From Balaenoptera acutorostrata (Eukaryota > Chordata > Mammalia > Artiodactyla > Balaenopteridae), in contig NC_080073.1 of assembly GCF_949987535.1 (NCBI RefSeq), forward strand, positions 23,928,116-23,992,115: DNA of 64,000 nucleotides, read 5' to 3'. The notes below the pieces were generated by a model, which saw only the letters and a list, made by a program, of their open reading frames with translations, searched no databases and was not told where the DNA came from. Numbering within the stretch: position 1 is the stretch's first letter; the number at the start of each line of letters is the position of its first letter. Of this stretch, positions 31,186-42,333 are shown one piece after another. The translations under genes and the position numbers were made by a program.

Positions 31186-31374
31186 AAACGTATTTATCTA
31201 ATCATCTAAGATAAGAATGTGAGTCATGAAGAGTGTGATTTTTGATACCAGAAAGAGTATGGGATGGGAAATCAGAAGCCCTCTCCTATGACTGTAGGAG
31301 CTTCTGAATCCTCATCTGTTAACACACCTACACAAGGTTAATTGAGGTGATCACATGATAACTCTCTCTTTCAT

Positions 31375-31690
31375 GTAAGAATTTATTGATCACCTACTAT
31401 GTGCCAGGCATTGTTTTAGGTGCTGGGATACAATAGTGCACAAAATAGACAAAGGCTCTCAGGAAGCCTTTTCTAGTGGAGGAGACAAGCAATAGCTAAC
31501 TAACTAAATAAATGTAGCAAATGATGATAAGTGTTAAAAAGAAAACTAAAGCCAGGTAACGAGTTAGAGAGCAATGGCTGGAGGAACTATTATACATACA
31601 TGATAGCATGTGTTACGTGGAGGTGCTATTCAGAGAAGCCTCAGTGATGACGTGATATTTGAGTGACTTGAGAAATAGTATAAATGAGCA
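31375..31690 (-). repeat. L2
   Basis: 'ACCTACTATGTGCCAGGCAT', 'TAGGTGCTGGGATACAATAG', 'ATTCAGAGAAGCCTCAGTG': well-preserved reversed 3' end of L2. Confidence 0.8.
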
Positions 31691-31815
31691 AGTTTTATAA
31701 ACTGCAAAGTACTAAAGAATATTTATTATTGTAACTACTGATGACATAACCATACCTGTAGGTACTCTGCAAGACGTACCTTTAAACTTCAGATTTCTTC
31801 TTTCACAGTTATATC

Positions 31816-32212
31816 TGTTATGGATTGAACTGTGCCCCCTTCCCCCCCCAAAAAAAATTCATAGGTTGAATCTCTAACCCACAATGTGACTGTTTGGAGA
31901 TGGGGCCTTTAAGGAGATAAGTAACACTAAAGGAAGTCATAAGAGCATGCATGGCTCTCATCTGAAAGGACTGGTGTCCTTATAAGAGGAAGAGACAGCA
32001 GGAGTGTGGCACACACAGAAAAGGCCACGTGAGGACATAGCAAGAAGGGGGCCATCTGCAAGCTAAGGAGAAAGGCCTCACCAAAAACCAACCTGACAGC
32101 GCCTTGATCTTGGACTTCCAGCCTCCAGAGCTGTGAGAAAATTAATTTCTGTTGTTGAAGCCACCCCGTCTATAGTATTTTATTATGGCAGCCCTAGCAT
32201 ATCTTACTCTGA
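31816..32212 (+). mobile_element. MaLR/ERVL-type solo LTR
   Basis: Begins TGTTATGGATTGAACTG; contains 'AAATTCATAGGTTGAATC', 'ATTAATTTCTGTTG' and 'GTCTATAGTATTTTATTATG', the order of a MaLR-like LTR. No internal retroviral genes are present, so it is a solo LTR. Confidence 0.68.
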
Positions 32213-32377
32213 AAAAGTTTATGTATTAAACACAGGAATTATCTAATTTTTGAAGGTTTGGAAACCTCACTTGTCTGGCCTTAGAAGCTACTTTAGAGAT
32301 GATTTTTTGATACATAGTTCCATTTTCTTCCACAATTATTCGTTAGTTTTATATTTTCTCGGATAATCATTCATTTC

Positions 32378-32587
32378 TTTTTTTTAAGTTTATTTAGTTA
32401 TTTATTTTTATTTATTTATTTTGGCTGTGCCGGGTCTTAGTTGCAGCATGTGGGATCTTTTAGTTGCAGCATGCAGACTCTTAGTTGCAGCATGCATGCG
32501 GGATCTAGTTCCCCGACCAGGGATCAAACCCAGGCCCCCTGCATTGGGAGTGCAGAGTCTTACCCACTGGACCACCAGGGAAGTCCC
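32378..32587 (-). mobile_element. CHR-type SINE, intermediate form
   Basis: Reversed head at the right (ACCACCAGGGAAGTCCC). Three near-identical 'TTAGTTGCAGCATG' units at 32437-32495 replace the normal mid-body. Target duplication AATCATTCATTTC (32365-32377) and AATGATTCTCTTC (32588-32600), 10 of 13. Confidence 0.85.
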
Positions 32588-33092
32588 AATGATTCTCTTC
32601 CTTGAAATCCTCAAACATACTAATAGAGAAAAGGGTATCTGATTTTCCCTCTCTCTCCTCCATTTAAAATTTCTCTTTTGTTCTGGGTGAAAATTTCCTG
32701 AGATTTCTCTATTTCACCTGTTTTTTTTTAAGCTCATAGAATTATTTATCAATTGTATGGTTATTCTTTTTCAGATCCACTGATTTTTGCTCTGATATTT
32801 TTTCTTCTTCCTTTTATTTTCAATGTGTATGTTTAATCATTTTGATAAAGGTTTGTGTTGAATGCTCACCTCATTTATTTTTATTCTTTCTTATTTAATA
32901 ATGAAAACATTTAAGCCAATGATTTTGGTCAGAGTTTGGATTTGGTGGTTTTCTGAAAATATTCTCTTTTCATTAATTTCCAAGTTGTCATTAAGTATAC
33001 ACTTTATTTCTCCTTTACCTCATTATTTTTTGGAGAAGAAGTAGTTTTATTATTTCTAAGACTTCTATCTTACACTATTGTTATTCATTTCT

Positions 33093-33487
33093 TTTATCTT
33101 TTTATAAATTTATTTATTTTATTTATTTATTTTTGGCTGTGTTGGGTCTTTGTTGCTGCGTGGGCTTTCCCTAGTTGCGGCGAGTGGGGGCCACTATTCG
33201 TTGCATGCGCAGGCTTCTCATTGCGGTGGCTTCTCTTGTTGCGGAGCACGGGCTCTAGGCACACAGGCTTCAGTAGTTGCAGCGCACAGGCTCAGTAGTT
33301 GTGGCTCGTGGGCTCTAGAGCACAGGCTCAGTAGTTGTGGCTCGTGGGCTCTAGAGCGCAGGCTCAGTAGTTGTGGCACACGGACTTAGTTGCCCTGCTG
33401 CATGTGGAATCTTCCCAGACCAGGGCTCAAACCCATGTCCCCTGCAGTGGAAGGTGGATTCTTAACCACTGCACCACCTGGGAAACC
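33093..33487 (-). mobile_element. CHR-type SINE (form B) with internal duplication
   Basis: Flanked by a perfect 15-bp duplication TTGTTATTCATTTCT (33078-33092, 33488-33502). A 36-bp segment of the body occurs twice (33291-33326, 33327-33362), making the copy longer than its relatives. Confidence 0.93.
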
Positions 33488-34090
33488 TTGTTATTCATTT
33501 CTAATCTTATTGCACTATGTGGAGTGCACTATATTTGACCTCTGTATTTTCAGTTGGGGAGCTTGTTTTCTCAATGTGCCAATACATAGTCAATTTTTAT
33601 AAACATTAATGGATGCCCAAGAGAAGGATATCGTTTCTGTATACAAATATACATATTGATTCTTACTAACTTTATTGTTCAAATTCTCTTCCTCGACCTA
33701 TTTATAGTTTTTAACTACCAGATTTGTAAATGTATACGAAGAATGTTTTAAAATCACACTTGCCTCCTACCTATTTCACCTTTTTTTCGGGATCTGTGAT
33801 AAATGATACATTTAGGTTTTTGACTGTTCCGTCCTTGCTGTGGATTGTAACTTTATCTGTACAAAACTGCCTCTTTTGTTTCATTAATGATTTTTGTCTC
33901 AGATTCTAAATTGCCAAAACATAATTGTGCCACCTCTGTGATCTCTTTGTTTGCATTTTCATGGAAAACGTTACTCATCCTTTTATTTCTAAGCTTTTCT
34001 CTTTAATTCCTTTTAGGTGTGTATTTTGCTTTTGCTCTTTTAACCTTTGTCAGTTAATTGTGAAGGAAGTGCTTTTTACTTTCTTTTGAG

Positions 34091-34535
34091 GAAGGAGGTT
34101 CCATGCTCTCATAGAACCGTGGGTTGTTTTCTTAATACGGTACCATTTGCCTTAGGATTGGTGAAAATTCCTCTGATATTCGGCATTTGACCCTCTATCA
34201 GGCCTGGTTTCTATCTTTTTCTTAGTTTTCATAAGTATCTGAGCGGAAGTTGGCAGATACTGTGTCGGGGCCTGCAGGCAGATGCCGTTTTAAATTAGAG
34301 TCTACGCGGCCAGATGTTCATGCTTCATAAGATAATAACATAATAACTTCACAAATAAATAACTTCATAACTTGACATAGACATCAAGTCACAGCTGGGC
34401 GTGAACTCTAAAATCATGCCCTCACCTTTCTGTCACTCACTCAAGACTCAATTTTCCCCCTAAGTAAGCCTGATATAGAACTAATACTAATTCAGTGCAG
34501 CTTAACAGGTTTTTATTGGCCTGCCAGGCCCTGGA
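34091..34535. other. Single-copy noncoding stretch
   Basis: No repeat recognised; short repeated 'AATAACTTCA' units near 34340-34370. Confidence 0.4.
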
Positions 34536-34539
34536 CTAA

Positions 34540-34656
34540 TTTTCATTTATTTATTCACTTAACAAAAGTGCATTGAGCTGTTCCATGTACTGGGCACTGT
34601 TCTGAGCTCTGGAGATAAAGTGAGGGAACAAGGCAGAATGTTTGTATCCTTGTGAA
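34540..34656 (-). repeat. L2, left part of an interrupted copy
   Basis: 'TTTATTTATTCACTTAAC', 'ACTGGGCACTGTTCTGAGC', 'TCTGGAGATAAAGTGAG' is reversed L2. It continues after the SINE at 35030. Confidence 0.6.
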
Positions 34657-34668
34657 GAATACATTTTT

Positions 34669-35017
34669 TTTTTTTAAATGAAGCCATCTAGTCTTTTTTT
34701 TTTTTTTTTGCAGATATTCATTTTTAATTATTATTTATTTATTTATTTATTTTTGGCTGTGTTGGGTCTTAGTTCCTGTGCAAGGGCTTTCTCCAGTTGC
34801 AGCAAGCGGGGGCCACTCTTTATCGCGGTGTGCGGGCCTCTCACCATCCTGGCCTCTCTTGTTGCGGAGCACAGGCTCCAGACGCGCAGGCTCAGTAATT
34901 GTGGCTCACGGGCCTAGTTGCTCCACGGCATGTGGGATCTTCCCAGACCAGGGCTCGAACCCGTGTCCCCTGCACTGGCAGGCAGATTCGCAACCACTGC
35001 GCCACCAGGGAAGCCAC
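34669..35017 (-). mobile_element. CHR-type SINE (form A) with extra 3' sequence
   Basis: Target duplication GAATACATTTTT at 34657-34668 and 35018-35029. Between the SINE body and the terminal poly-T lie 34710-34726 and, past a 16-T run, 34676-34693, neither part of the SINE. See the finding on this copy. Confidence 0.9.
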
Positions 35018-35029
35018 GAATACATTTTT

Positions 35030-35240
35030 AATAGAAAAAATAAACAGTTAAAACTAAATACATAATTTTAGGTAGCGATGTGTGCCGTGCAGAAGAATAG
35101 AGTTAGAGAACAGAGGATGACAGGCAGATGAGGGAGCTGTTTCAGGTGAGGTGGTCTCTTCCCTAAATGACACCGAGGGGAGACCTGGAAGAAGTAAAGG
35201 AGGAGCGAGGGGAATGCTGGGAGCAAAACGGGAGCGCACA
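35030..35240 (-). repeat. L2, right part of the interrupted copy
   Basis: 'AGTTAGAGAACAGAGGATG', 'TTTCAGGTGAGGTGGTC', 'GGGGAGACCTGGAAGAAG' resumes the reversed L2. Confidence 0.5.
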
Positions 35241-35850
35241 GCTTCAGTACCAGGGCCTCGAGACATGAACGTGCTGCCGCCATGAAGGAACGTTAATATC
35301 CCTGTTGTGATGCTTAGTCCAAATCCAAAGCCCTGGGCAGATGTAGCTGAATGGCTGCTCCTGGCTCATGCGTTCCCACCCTGGCATCCAGAGGGATGAT
35401 CTGTCATCTCTCTCTGGCTTCCATTGCAGGAGAGGGAGCACGCACAATTGGCGATTTCCCCAAACAGAGAGTAGTCAGCTGCTGGACAAATAACAGTGTC
35501 TACTTCGGCTTACTCCTTTAGCTGTCCAATATGCCTTGCCACACTTTTTTGTTTATAATTTCCAGCTAACATTGTGCAACCAGATCCCATAGAGCCACAC
35601 ACATATTCATCCACTTCCCAGAGGAAGACAACACATAGTCTCTTCAGCTCCTGCATGCCCAGCTCAAAATCCAGGACTGCTGCATCATGACCATTCCTCC
35701 GGTTCTTTGGGACTCCATCTCAGTAGCGTGAAACCTTTGGATTAGATTGCAAAGTTAACCACCATAACACATTCTATATAAAAATAGTATGGGAAAGAAA
35801 GAAGGAAGAGAAGGGGAATTAACAACTGCAAGCATATAGAAATACACATG
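35241..35850. other. Single-copy noncoding stretch
   Basis: No repeat or exon recognised. Confidence 0.4.
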
Positions 35851-36227
35851 CATTTTATTTTAAAAAGATATTAAAGGATACTGTTTTCCAAAGTAATTGA
35901 GCCATTTTACATTCCCACCTGCGATACATGGGAATTTCTCCATGTCCTTGTCAACGCTGGTTATTGTGTCTTTTTTATTACAGCCACTCTAGTGAGTGTG
36001 AAGTGGTATTTCATTGTGGTTTTAATTTACATTTCTCTAATGCCTAATGATATTAAATTTTTTTTTCATGCGCTTGTCATCCATATATCTTCTTTGGTGA
36101 AATGTGTATTCAAATCATTTGGTCATTATTTAATTGGGTTATTAGTGAGTTGTAAGAATTCAAGTTCTTTATCAGACAGATGATTTGCAAATATTTTCTC
36201 TGTCTATTCACTTTCTTAATGGTGCTG
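35851..36227 (-). repeat. Ancient L1 in antisense, left part
   Basis: 'CCATTTTACATTCCCACC', 'AGTGGTATTTCATTGTGG', 'AATATTTTCTCTGTC' is the reversed end of L1 ORF2. It continues at 37255. Confidence 0.78.
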
Positions 36228-36241
36228 TTTGAAGTATATAC

Positions 36242-37240
36242 CTTTTAAAAAATATTTTACTGAAGTATAGTTGATTTACAATGTTGTGTTAATTTCTGCT
36301 CTATAGCAAAGTGATTCAGTTATACATATTTTTTCATATTTTTTTCCATTCTGGTTTATCCCAGAATATTGAATATAGTTCCCTGTGCTATACAGTAGGA
36401 CCTTATTGTTTAGCCATCCTATACATAATAGTTTGCATCTGCTAATCCCAAACTCCCTCACCTGCTCCCCTCCCCCTTGGCAACCACAAGTCTGTTCTCT
36501 ATGCATGTGTATGTTTCTGTTTCTTAGATATGTTCATTTGTGTCATATTTTATATTCCACATATGTGATATCATATGGTATTTGTCTTTCTCTTTCTGAC
36601 TTACTTTGCTTAGTATGATAATCTCTAGGCCCCTCGATGTTGCTGCAAATGTCATTATTTCATTCTTTTTATGGCTGAGTAATATTCCATTGTATATATG
36701 TACCACATCTTCTTTATCCATTCATGTGTCAATGGACATTTAGGTTGTTTCCATGTCTTGGCTATTGTAAATAGTTCTGCTATGAACATTGGGGTGCATG
36801 TGTCTTTTCAAATTACAGTTTTGTCTGGGTATATGCCCAGGAGTGGGATTGCTGGATCATATGGCAACTCTATTTTTAGTTTTTTGAGGAACCTCTATAC
36901 TGTTTTCCATAGTGGCTGCACTAATTTACATTCCCACCAAGTGTAAATGAGTTCCCTTTTCTCCATACCCTCTCCAACACTTATTATTTGCAGACTTTTT
37001 AATCATGGCCATTCTGACCACTGTGAGGTGGTACCTCATTGTAGTTTTGATTTGCATTTCTCTAATAATTGGCGACGTTGAGCATCTTTTCATGTGCCTG
37101 TTGGCCATTTGTATTTCTTCTTTGGAGAGATGTTTATTTACGTCTTCTGCCTGTTTTTCGATTGGATTGTTTGGTTTTTTTTGTTATTGTTTGTACATTT
37201 TGGAAATTAAGCTCTTGTTGGTCGCATCATTTGCAAATAC
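36242..37240 (-). mobile_element. Intermediate-age L1 inserted in ancient L1
   Basis: 5'-truncated L1 of about 1 kb (end of ORF2 plus 3' UTR). Flanked by a perfect 14-bp duplication, TTTGAAGTATATAC, at 36228-36241 and 37241-37254. The ORF2 tail is broken: the 60-codon remnant at 36926-37108 has the zinc-knuckle motif damaged (CWRGYGEKG, second Cys lost). Confidence 0.9.
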
Positions 37241-37254
37241 TTTGAAGTATATAC

Positions 37255-37345
37255 ATTTTTAATTTTGATGAAGTCCAATTTATGAAATGTTTTCTTTTAT
37301 CCATTATACTTTTGGTATCCTTTCCAAGCATTTTCTTTTTTGTTC
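37255..37345 (-). repeat. Ancient L1 in antisense, right part
   Basis: 'GATGAAGTCCAATTTATG' and 'TTTTCTTTTATCC' continue the copy left at 36227. Confidence 0.65.
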
Positions 37346-37714
37346 AAGGAGCATAACATAATTTTGATGTAAAAATATATGATACATTTTTCTTACCTCT
37401 TCACCAATTTTGAATAAGCCCCATATTTGGTGGCAACAGTCTCCTAATCTAGTATCTGCTTTGCAGGGTAAAAAGTAAGTCACTGGGTGAAACTTTTTGC
37501 TATCAGTGCAGCCTAAGCCTGCAGGCTATTATTGGTTGAGTTTTTGCCTATGTCTGCCTGTACTTTCTGTCTGATTTCATGGAAAACTTTGCACCAGTGA
37601 CTTAGTCCTGTAGCACAAGGAAAACGCTCCTTTTTGAAAACAAAGGTCAAGCTTTGCATGCTCGGCTTCACTGAACTTAAAATAAGACAATGGAAGGTGA
37701 GAGACAGTCAATTG
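37346..37714. other. Single-copy noncoding stretch
   Basis: No repeat or gene recognised. Confidence 0.4.
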
Positions 37715-37925
37715 AAGAGCCCACCTGTAAAGCCAGATAGTGTGTGAGCTACTGCTCTGCAACTTACTAGCAAAGTGACCTCTGGCAACTTCTTTGGTGT
37801 CTCCAAACCCCAGCTGGTCCTTGTCTAAGATGGTAACAGTTATAGGTAGGCTAGGCTTGCCCTGTGTATACTAAGCTCTCCATCAGTGTCAGTCATCATT
37901 GTCACTGTAATCATTATTGCCACTG
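37715..37925 (+). repeat. MIR
   Basis: 'GCAACTTACTAGCAAAGTG', 'GTCTAAGATGGTAACAG', 'CATTATTGCCACTG'. Diverged. Confidence 0.5.
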
Positions 37926-38009
37926 TTAGTTTAACTAGGACCAGCAGAAAAGAATCCCAAAGTTTCAACTTCCAGAAACTTCTTTTGAATCTCAGTTTTC
38001 AAGATGCTT

Positions 38010-38152
38010 AGGAAATCAGCAGCGTCAGCATCAAGTGGAAGCTCGCTAGAAATGCAGGATCTCAGGCTCCCTCAGTTCTGCTGAACTGGAATCTGCATTT
38101 TAACAAGGTGTCCAGGTGATTTGTGTATCCTTTACAGTTTGAGAAGCACTAG
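38010..38152 (-). mobile_element. MER5A-type hAT element
   Basis: 'CAGCGTCAGCATCAAGTGG', 'CTAGAAATGCAGGATCTCAG', 'TTTTAACAAGGTGTCCAGG', 'GTTTGAGAAGCACT'. Confidence 0.78.
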
Positions 38153-39152
38153 CATCTTCTTCGCCTGAAAGGAAGAGTGAATACCCTGGCCTACTCCTTA
38201 ACTCCTTCAATTCCACCTGCCACCTGACTACTAAACAGTCCTCCCTTCGCTTAACCAGGTGTTCTTCAAGGTGATCAAGGTTTGGCTGGGGCTTTCTTTA
38301 CCGGAGTAAAGGAGGTTAGGGAGAGTCTTATCTTAGATGCACCATTACAGTTAATCACTGTTTCTAGGAACCTCTTTCATGAATGGGATTACTGTACCCT
38401 TTCAAAGAAAAAGATAACTGACAGTTAGCCTAGACAAGATATGGACAGATAAGTAGAAGTAGTAGGGTTGGTTTTCCCTTCCCCAGGAACCAAGGAACAG
38501 GCTGCCAAAACCAGCTATCAAAGCTCTCAGTTAATCTTTTAAAGAGTCAACATCTGTTGAAATTTTATTAAATCATGGCCCTTCAGAGTGGGCATTTGTG
38601 GATTCAGGCTTTTCTCAAAGTTACAGGCTTTGATGAGAAAAAGTCATATTTTCCAGCGTAAGTTAATAGAAAAGATAAGACTTGGACCACACTTAACTGC
38701 CAAACTCATCTGTCCCCAATCTCTGAAATGCAGTGCCTCCAAGTGTAAAACAAAGTGTCCCTTCTCTCTCTCTCTCTTTTTTTTTTTTTTTTGATTTAAA
38801 AGCTCCAGGGAAAACTGTGGGAAAAGTCACAGCAAAAAATCACACATTTGGGATTCTGTTTTACTGAAGTCAAACTAGAATTTGCCTACCAATGCTCAGA
38901 TCAAGGGGAGAAGGAGGAGAAGGGAAGAAAGTGTTAAATGGCAAGTTTCACGGACAGTAGAGCCCGGTCTCCCAAAGGGTTTCTTTTTCTTAACCCCGTA
39001 CCCCTATTTAAACCAGTATTTAAATCACATCAGGAAAAACTACAGTGACTATAGGGAATTCATGTATCAATAAAAGCTTTGTGGGAGGAGAAGGCATCTA
39101 AAGTGAATCTTGCAGGACAAGTAGGAGTTTGACAGGAGGAGAGGAAATGTCA
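38153..39152. other. Single-copy noncoding block
   Basis: 1 kb with no recognised repeat except (CT)n/T(n) at 38764-38793. Confidence 0.4.
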
Positions 39153-39159
39153 AGAGGAA

Positions 39160-39378
39160 AATTTTTTTTAATTGAGCTATAATTCACGTACCATAAAATC
39201 ACCCCTGCTAAAGTGTACAGTTCAGTGTTTTTTAGTACGTTTTCAAAGTTGTGCAACCATCAGTGCTATCTAATTCCACAACATTCATCAACCCAAAAGA
39301 ATCCCAGTACCCTTTAGCAGTCATTCCCCATTCCCTCCTCCCCTCCACCCCTGGCAACCAACCTACTTTCTGTAACAG
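39160..39378 (-). repeat. Ancient L1 3' end
   Basis: 'AATTCACGTACCATAAAATC', 'AGTGTACAGTTCAGTG', 'TTGTGCAACCATCAG', 'CACCCCTGGCAACCAACC' is an old reversed L1 3' UTR. Flanks AGGAAAATTTTT and AGGACAATTTTT suggest a target duplication. Confidence 0.78.
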
Positions 39379-39499
39379 GACAATTTTTAAGACAGAGAAA
39401 GAGCCAGCATGCAGGGTGATGTAGTGAAAGTTTTTCTAAACTAGAGTAAACCAAAGATGTCCTTTTATCTTGTTTTCAAACATACTGGGATGTTGTTTT

Positions 39500-39850
39500 T
39501 ATTCAGGCATGGTGAGGCCAACAGATCAGGAGAAAAATGCCATTAAAAAGATAGTTTATTGCTCACAATTCCCAAAGAAGGGACACACCACACCATGCAG
39601 GGCTATACAGGGAAGCACCAGGGTGGGTCAGGAGGCAGAATGAGGGGAAAGATGGTCCAGAGCCTTGCTTGTGGTTTTCTCAAGAAGGAATGGGCAAGTC
39701 AGGGTAGGCAAGCCAAGCAGGTTTAAGATTGGATAGTTTGAACAATTTCAGTGGACTCTGGGCTCTAGGGGTGGTCCCTACTGGTCCAGTACCTGGCCCT
39801 GGGGTGATTTAGGGCCGGGGGATAGTGTCCCAGCCTACAGGAGGCTAACA
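39500..39850. repeat. Possible LTR-like repeat, unassigned
   Basis: 'AGTTTATTGCTCACAATTCC' and repeated GGG-rich blocks look like an LTR in antisense, but I cannot place it in a family. Confidence 0.3.
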
Positions 39851-40274
39851 AAAGGAAACAAATGGGGAGTTTGGACTCAGTATTTGCTGCTTGCTTATCA
39901 AAGGTGTGCCCTCAGGCAAGTTGTTTGCTCTCTCTAGGAATCTGCTAGCCCTGTGGGGGCAGTCCCTCCCTTCCTGGCTCTGTGAGGCCCCAAGATGTCA
40001 AAGCATCATAAAATGTAGAAAAAAACATGATTAATGCACACAGTCAAGGTCATCAGCTGGGATACACACCTTAGGAAATCAGACCAGTGTCTAATATAAC
40101 ATGTTGTCATCTATTTTTGCATCTTCTTTCTAAACTTAAATATTTTTAGCCTTTTTTAAAGCAGTAATATCCATGAAATCATGGGGTTGATATACGTAGC
40201 ATATTTCCCAGGTTAAAGTAAATACATAACAAAATTACCTAAACCATGTTGCATACCACCGGTGTTTTGTGTGT
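39851..40274. other. Single-copy noncoding stretch
   Basis: No repeat recognised. Confidence 0.35.
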
Positions 40275-40410
40275 CCCAGAATGGGAAGCACTGATCTAGT
40301 TCAACTTCTTCATTTTACAGAGGAGAAATATGCAGCCCAGAAAGAGCAAGTGACTTGCCCAAGGTCACATAACTATTTGTGGCAAAGCAACGATTAGAGC
40401 CCATCGCCCT
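40275..40410 (-). repeat. MIR
   Basis: 'TCATTTTACAGAGGAGAAAT', 'GACTTGCCCAAGGTCACATA'. Well preserved. Confidence 0.78.
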
Positions 40411-40994
40411 TGGCTCCCCATCCAATTGCATTTTTTTGTCTGCACCATTCAAGTTTCACTGGTGCGAACAGAAAACAAGGCCATCACTTTGAGTCACTTC
40501 TACCAGAGATTCCTTGTGTTATTCTGATTATTTCGTGTCCCAGTCATCAATTTAGAACTACCAATGTCATGTGCCTGAAAACAAAAGCACTTTCTCTGGT
40601 GTATTTATCTGTATTCTTCATTCTCTACCTCAGGTCACTATGGAATCGTGGTCATGGGTGGGGGAGGTCTTCTAACCTGGACACCTCAGAGTTCTGACGA
40701 CTAACACATCCCTTGCTCTGAGAACTGGGCCAGGAGTGCCCAGTGTAATCCTGTCCTCAAAAAGTCTGCTCAATTCAAATATTCCAAAGATTAAGATTTG
40801 AAGATGGAAATGACACGAAAGCCAAACTATAGAGAATTCCAAAAAGGTAATTAAGAGCGTAGATGCAGGGTTTGGAATTTCATGTAAAAGTACCCTAATA
40901 TTTTACAAAGCAGACAAGGAATTTCATTAATATAATGCATAGCAAGAAATGATCTAGTCCACTTGGCAGCTTTTCCTCGAGGTATCTGTGGTCT
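40411..40994. other. Single-copy noncoding stretch
   Basis: A 95-codon frame at 40410-40697 has no known domain. Confidence 0.4.
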
Positions 40995-41215
40995 TATTAA
41001 CAATAGTGAGAGCTGACGTTGAGTCCTTACTGCCCACCAGGCCTCAGTGTAAACACTTAGAACGTGAAGAAAGCACTGTGATTCTCATTTTGCAGATGAG
41101 GCTACTGAAGTTGGGAGAGGTAAATAACTCACCCAACATCAGACCCGTAGTAAGTGGCAGAAATGGGGTGTATTCACGGCGGTGTCTGACCCCGAGACCC
41201 ACGACCTCGGCCGCC
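40995..41215 (-). repeat. MIR
   Basis: 'TTCTCATTTTGCAGATGAGG', 'AACTCACCCAACATCAGAC', 'GTAGTAAGTGGCAGAAATGG'. Nearly complete. Open frames here (up to 165 codons, 40988-41485) are chance. Confidence 0.75.
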
Positions 41216-42184
41216 CTATTACCCCACTCCCACACAAGGGCTTCCCTCCTCCAACAACTTACCATCTCTTTTTCTAGAAATTCACATGCTTTGTGTCAGG
41301 ATGCCCGACTCAAATTGAACTGCCTTGAAAATACTGAAATGTTCAGATGTAGAGCCTTTCCTGGCACAGCTGTTCAACGTGAAACAGGCCCTGGGTCATT
41401 CAATAGTAGACCGCAACTCAGGCCGCCCTATTGTCGATATTGCTGGGTTTCTTGCTACCCTTTATGGCTCTTTCTTATTCAGTAGGAAATTCATTAAGAA
41501 TTACTAGGAGATCCTTGGCCCTTGCTCTCTCCACAAAGTTAGGATCGCATTTGGGATGTCATTTTCTAATGAAATAATTACAAGTCTAATAATGTATTAC
41601 CATATTAAGGATGTGTTAAGGTTCTTTGGTCTGATGGTGGGGAGCAGGGGGCAGCGGAGAGGTTGATTTTTGTTTTCAAGTTTAGAAAACACCTTATCCC
41701 CCTTCACCATCCTCCCACCTTGTCAACTGCAAGTGGTTCAGCCTCAACTAATTGAGGCCACTCTTCATTTTCTAAAACTGTTTAATGTCAGTGCTAGGAA
41801 GAGGGTGAACCACATCTAATCCAGCGTTCCTACTACTCTTAGTACTGTGACGCTTATAGTAATAATTCACTGCTGATATTTATAATATGATATAGTTCTT
41901 GTCTTGTGTTATATTAATGAAATTCTGTGCCCTGTTGTAAAATATGAGAACATATGTACATAAAATGTCATGCCCTGCCTTTAAGCTCAGTAAATTGGAG
42001 TAAATATAAGGTTATGCCTGTCAAAACATCACTTATATTCTGAGATGATTTCTTGACAGGGAGAGGAAAGGGTGTTATCTCTAGAACCTTGGAAATGTCC
42101 TCCAATTGAGATTATGCCCATCCATGCCTGGCAGATGAGAACATTCTCTATGAAGCATGTCATGGAGTTTGGAGCAACTGTTCT
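41216..42184. other. Single-copy noncoding block
   Basis: About 970 bp with no recognised repeat. Confidence 0.4.
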
Positions 42185-42280
42185 TGCTCAGTCCCCTCAT
42201 TTAACAGAAGAGGAAACCAGAGCTCAGAGAGGTTAGATAACTTGTTCAAGATCACCTAGGTGGGTGAAGATGAAGCTTAT
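42185..42280 (-). repeat. MIR fragment
   Basis: 'CTCATTTAACAGAAGAGG', 'GAGCTCAGAGAGGTTAG', 'TTCAAGATCACCTAGG'. Confidence 0.68.
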
Positions 42281-42333
42281 GAGAGGTCTGTCAACTCCTG
42301 GTCCTCCATAAATATCACTCATTCACTGAGATC

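Larger units (their letters stand above)
32230..34090 (-). repeat. Ancient L1 ORF2 in antisense
   Basis: T-rich text such as 'TCCACTGATTTTTGCTCTG', 'TTGACTGTTCCGTCCTTGC', 'CTCTTTTGTTTCATTAATG' matches the reverse of L1 ORF2. Heavily decayed, with no usable frame. Split by SINEs at 32378 and 33093. Confidence 0.6.

Noticed and set aside
31816..32212. A complete endogenous retrovirus
   Set aside because: Only an LTR is present; no gag, pol or env-like frame flanks it. The same holds for the LTRs at 42334-46340 and 59160-59465.
33291..33383. CRISPR-like or protein-repeat array
   Set aside because: It is a direct tandem duplication with no spacers, inside a SINE in a mammalian genome.
40988..41485. 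165-codon plus-strand frame
   Set aside because: Its first half lies over a reversed MIR and no domain, start context or splice site supports a gene.
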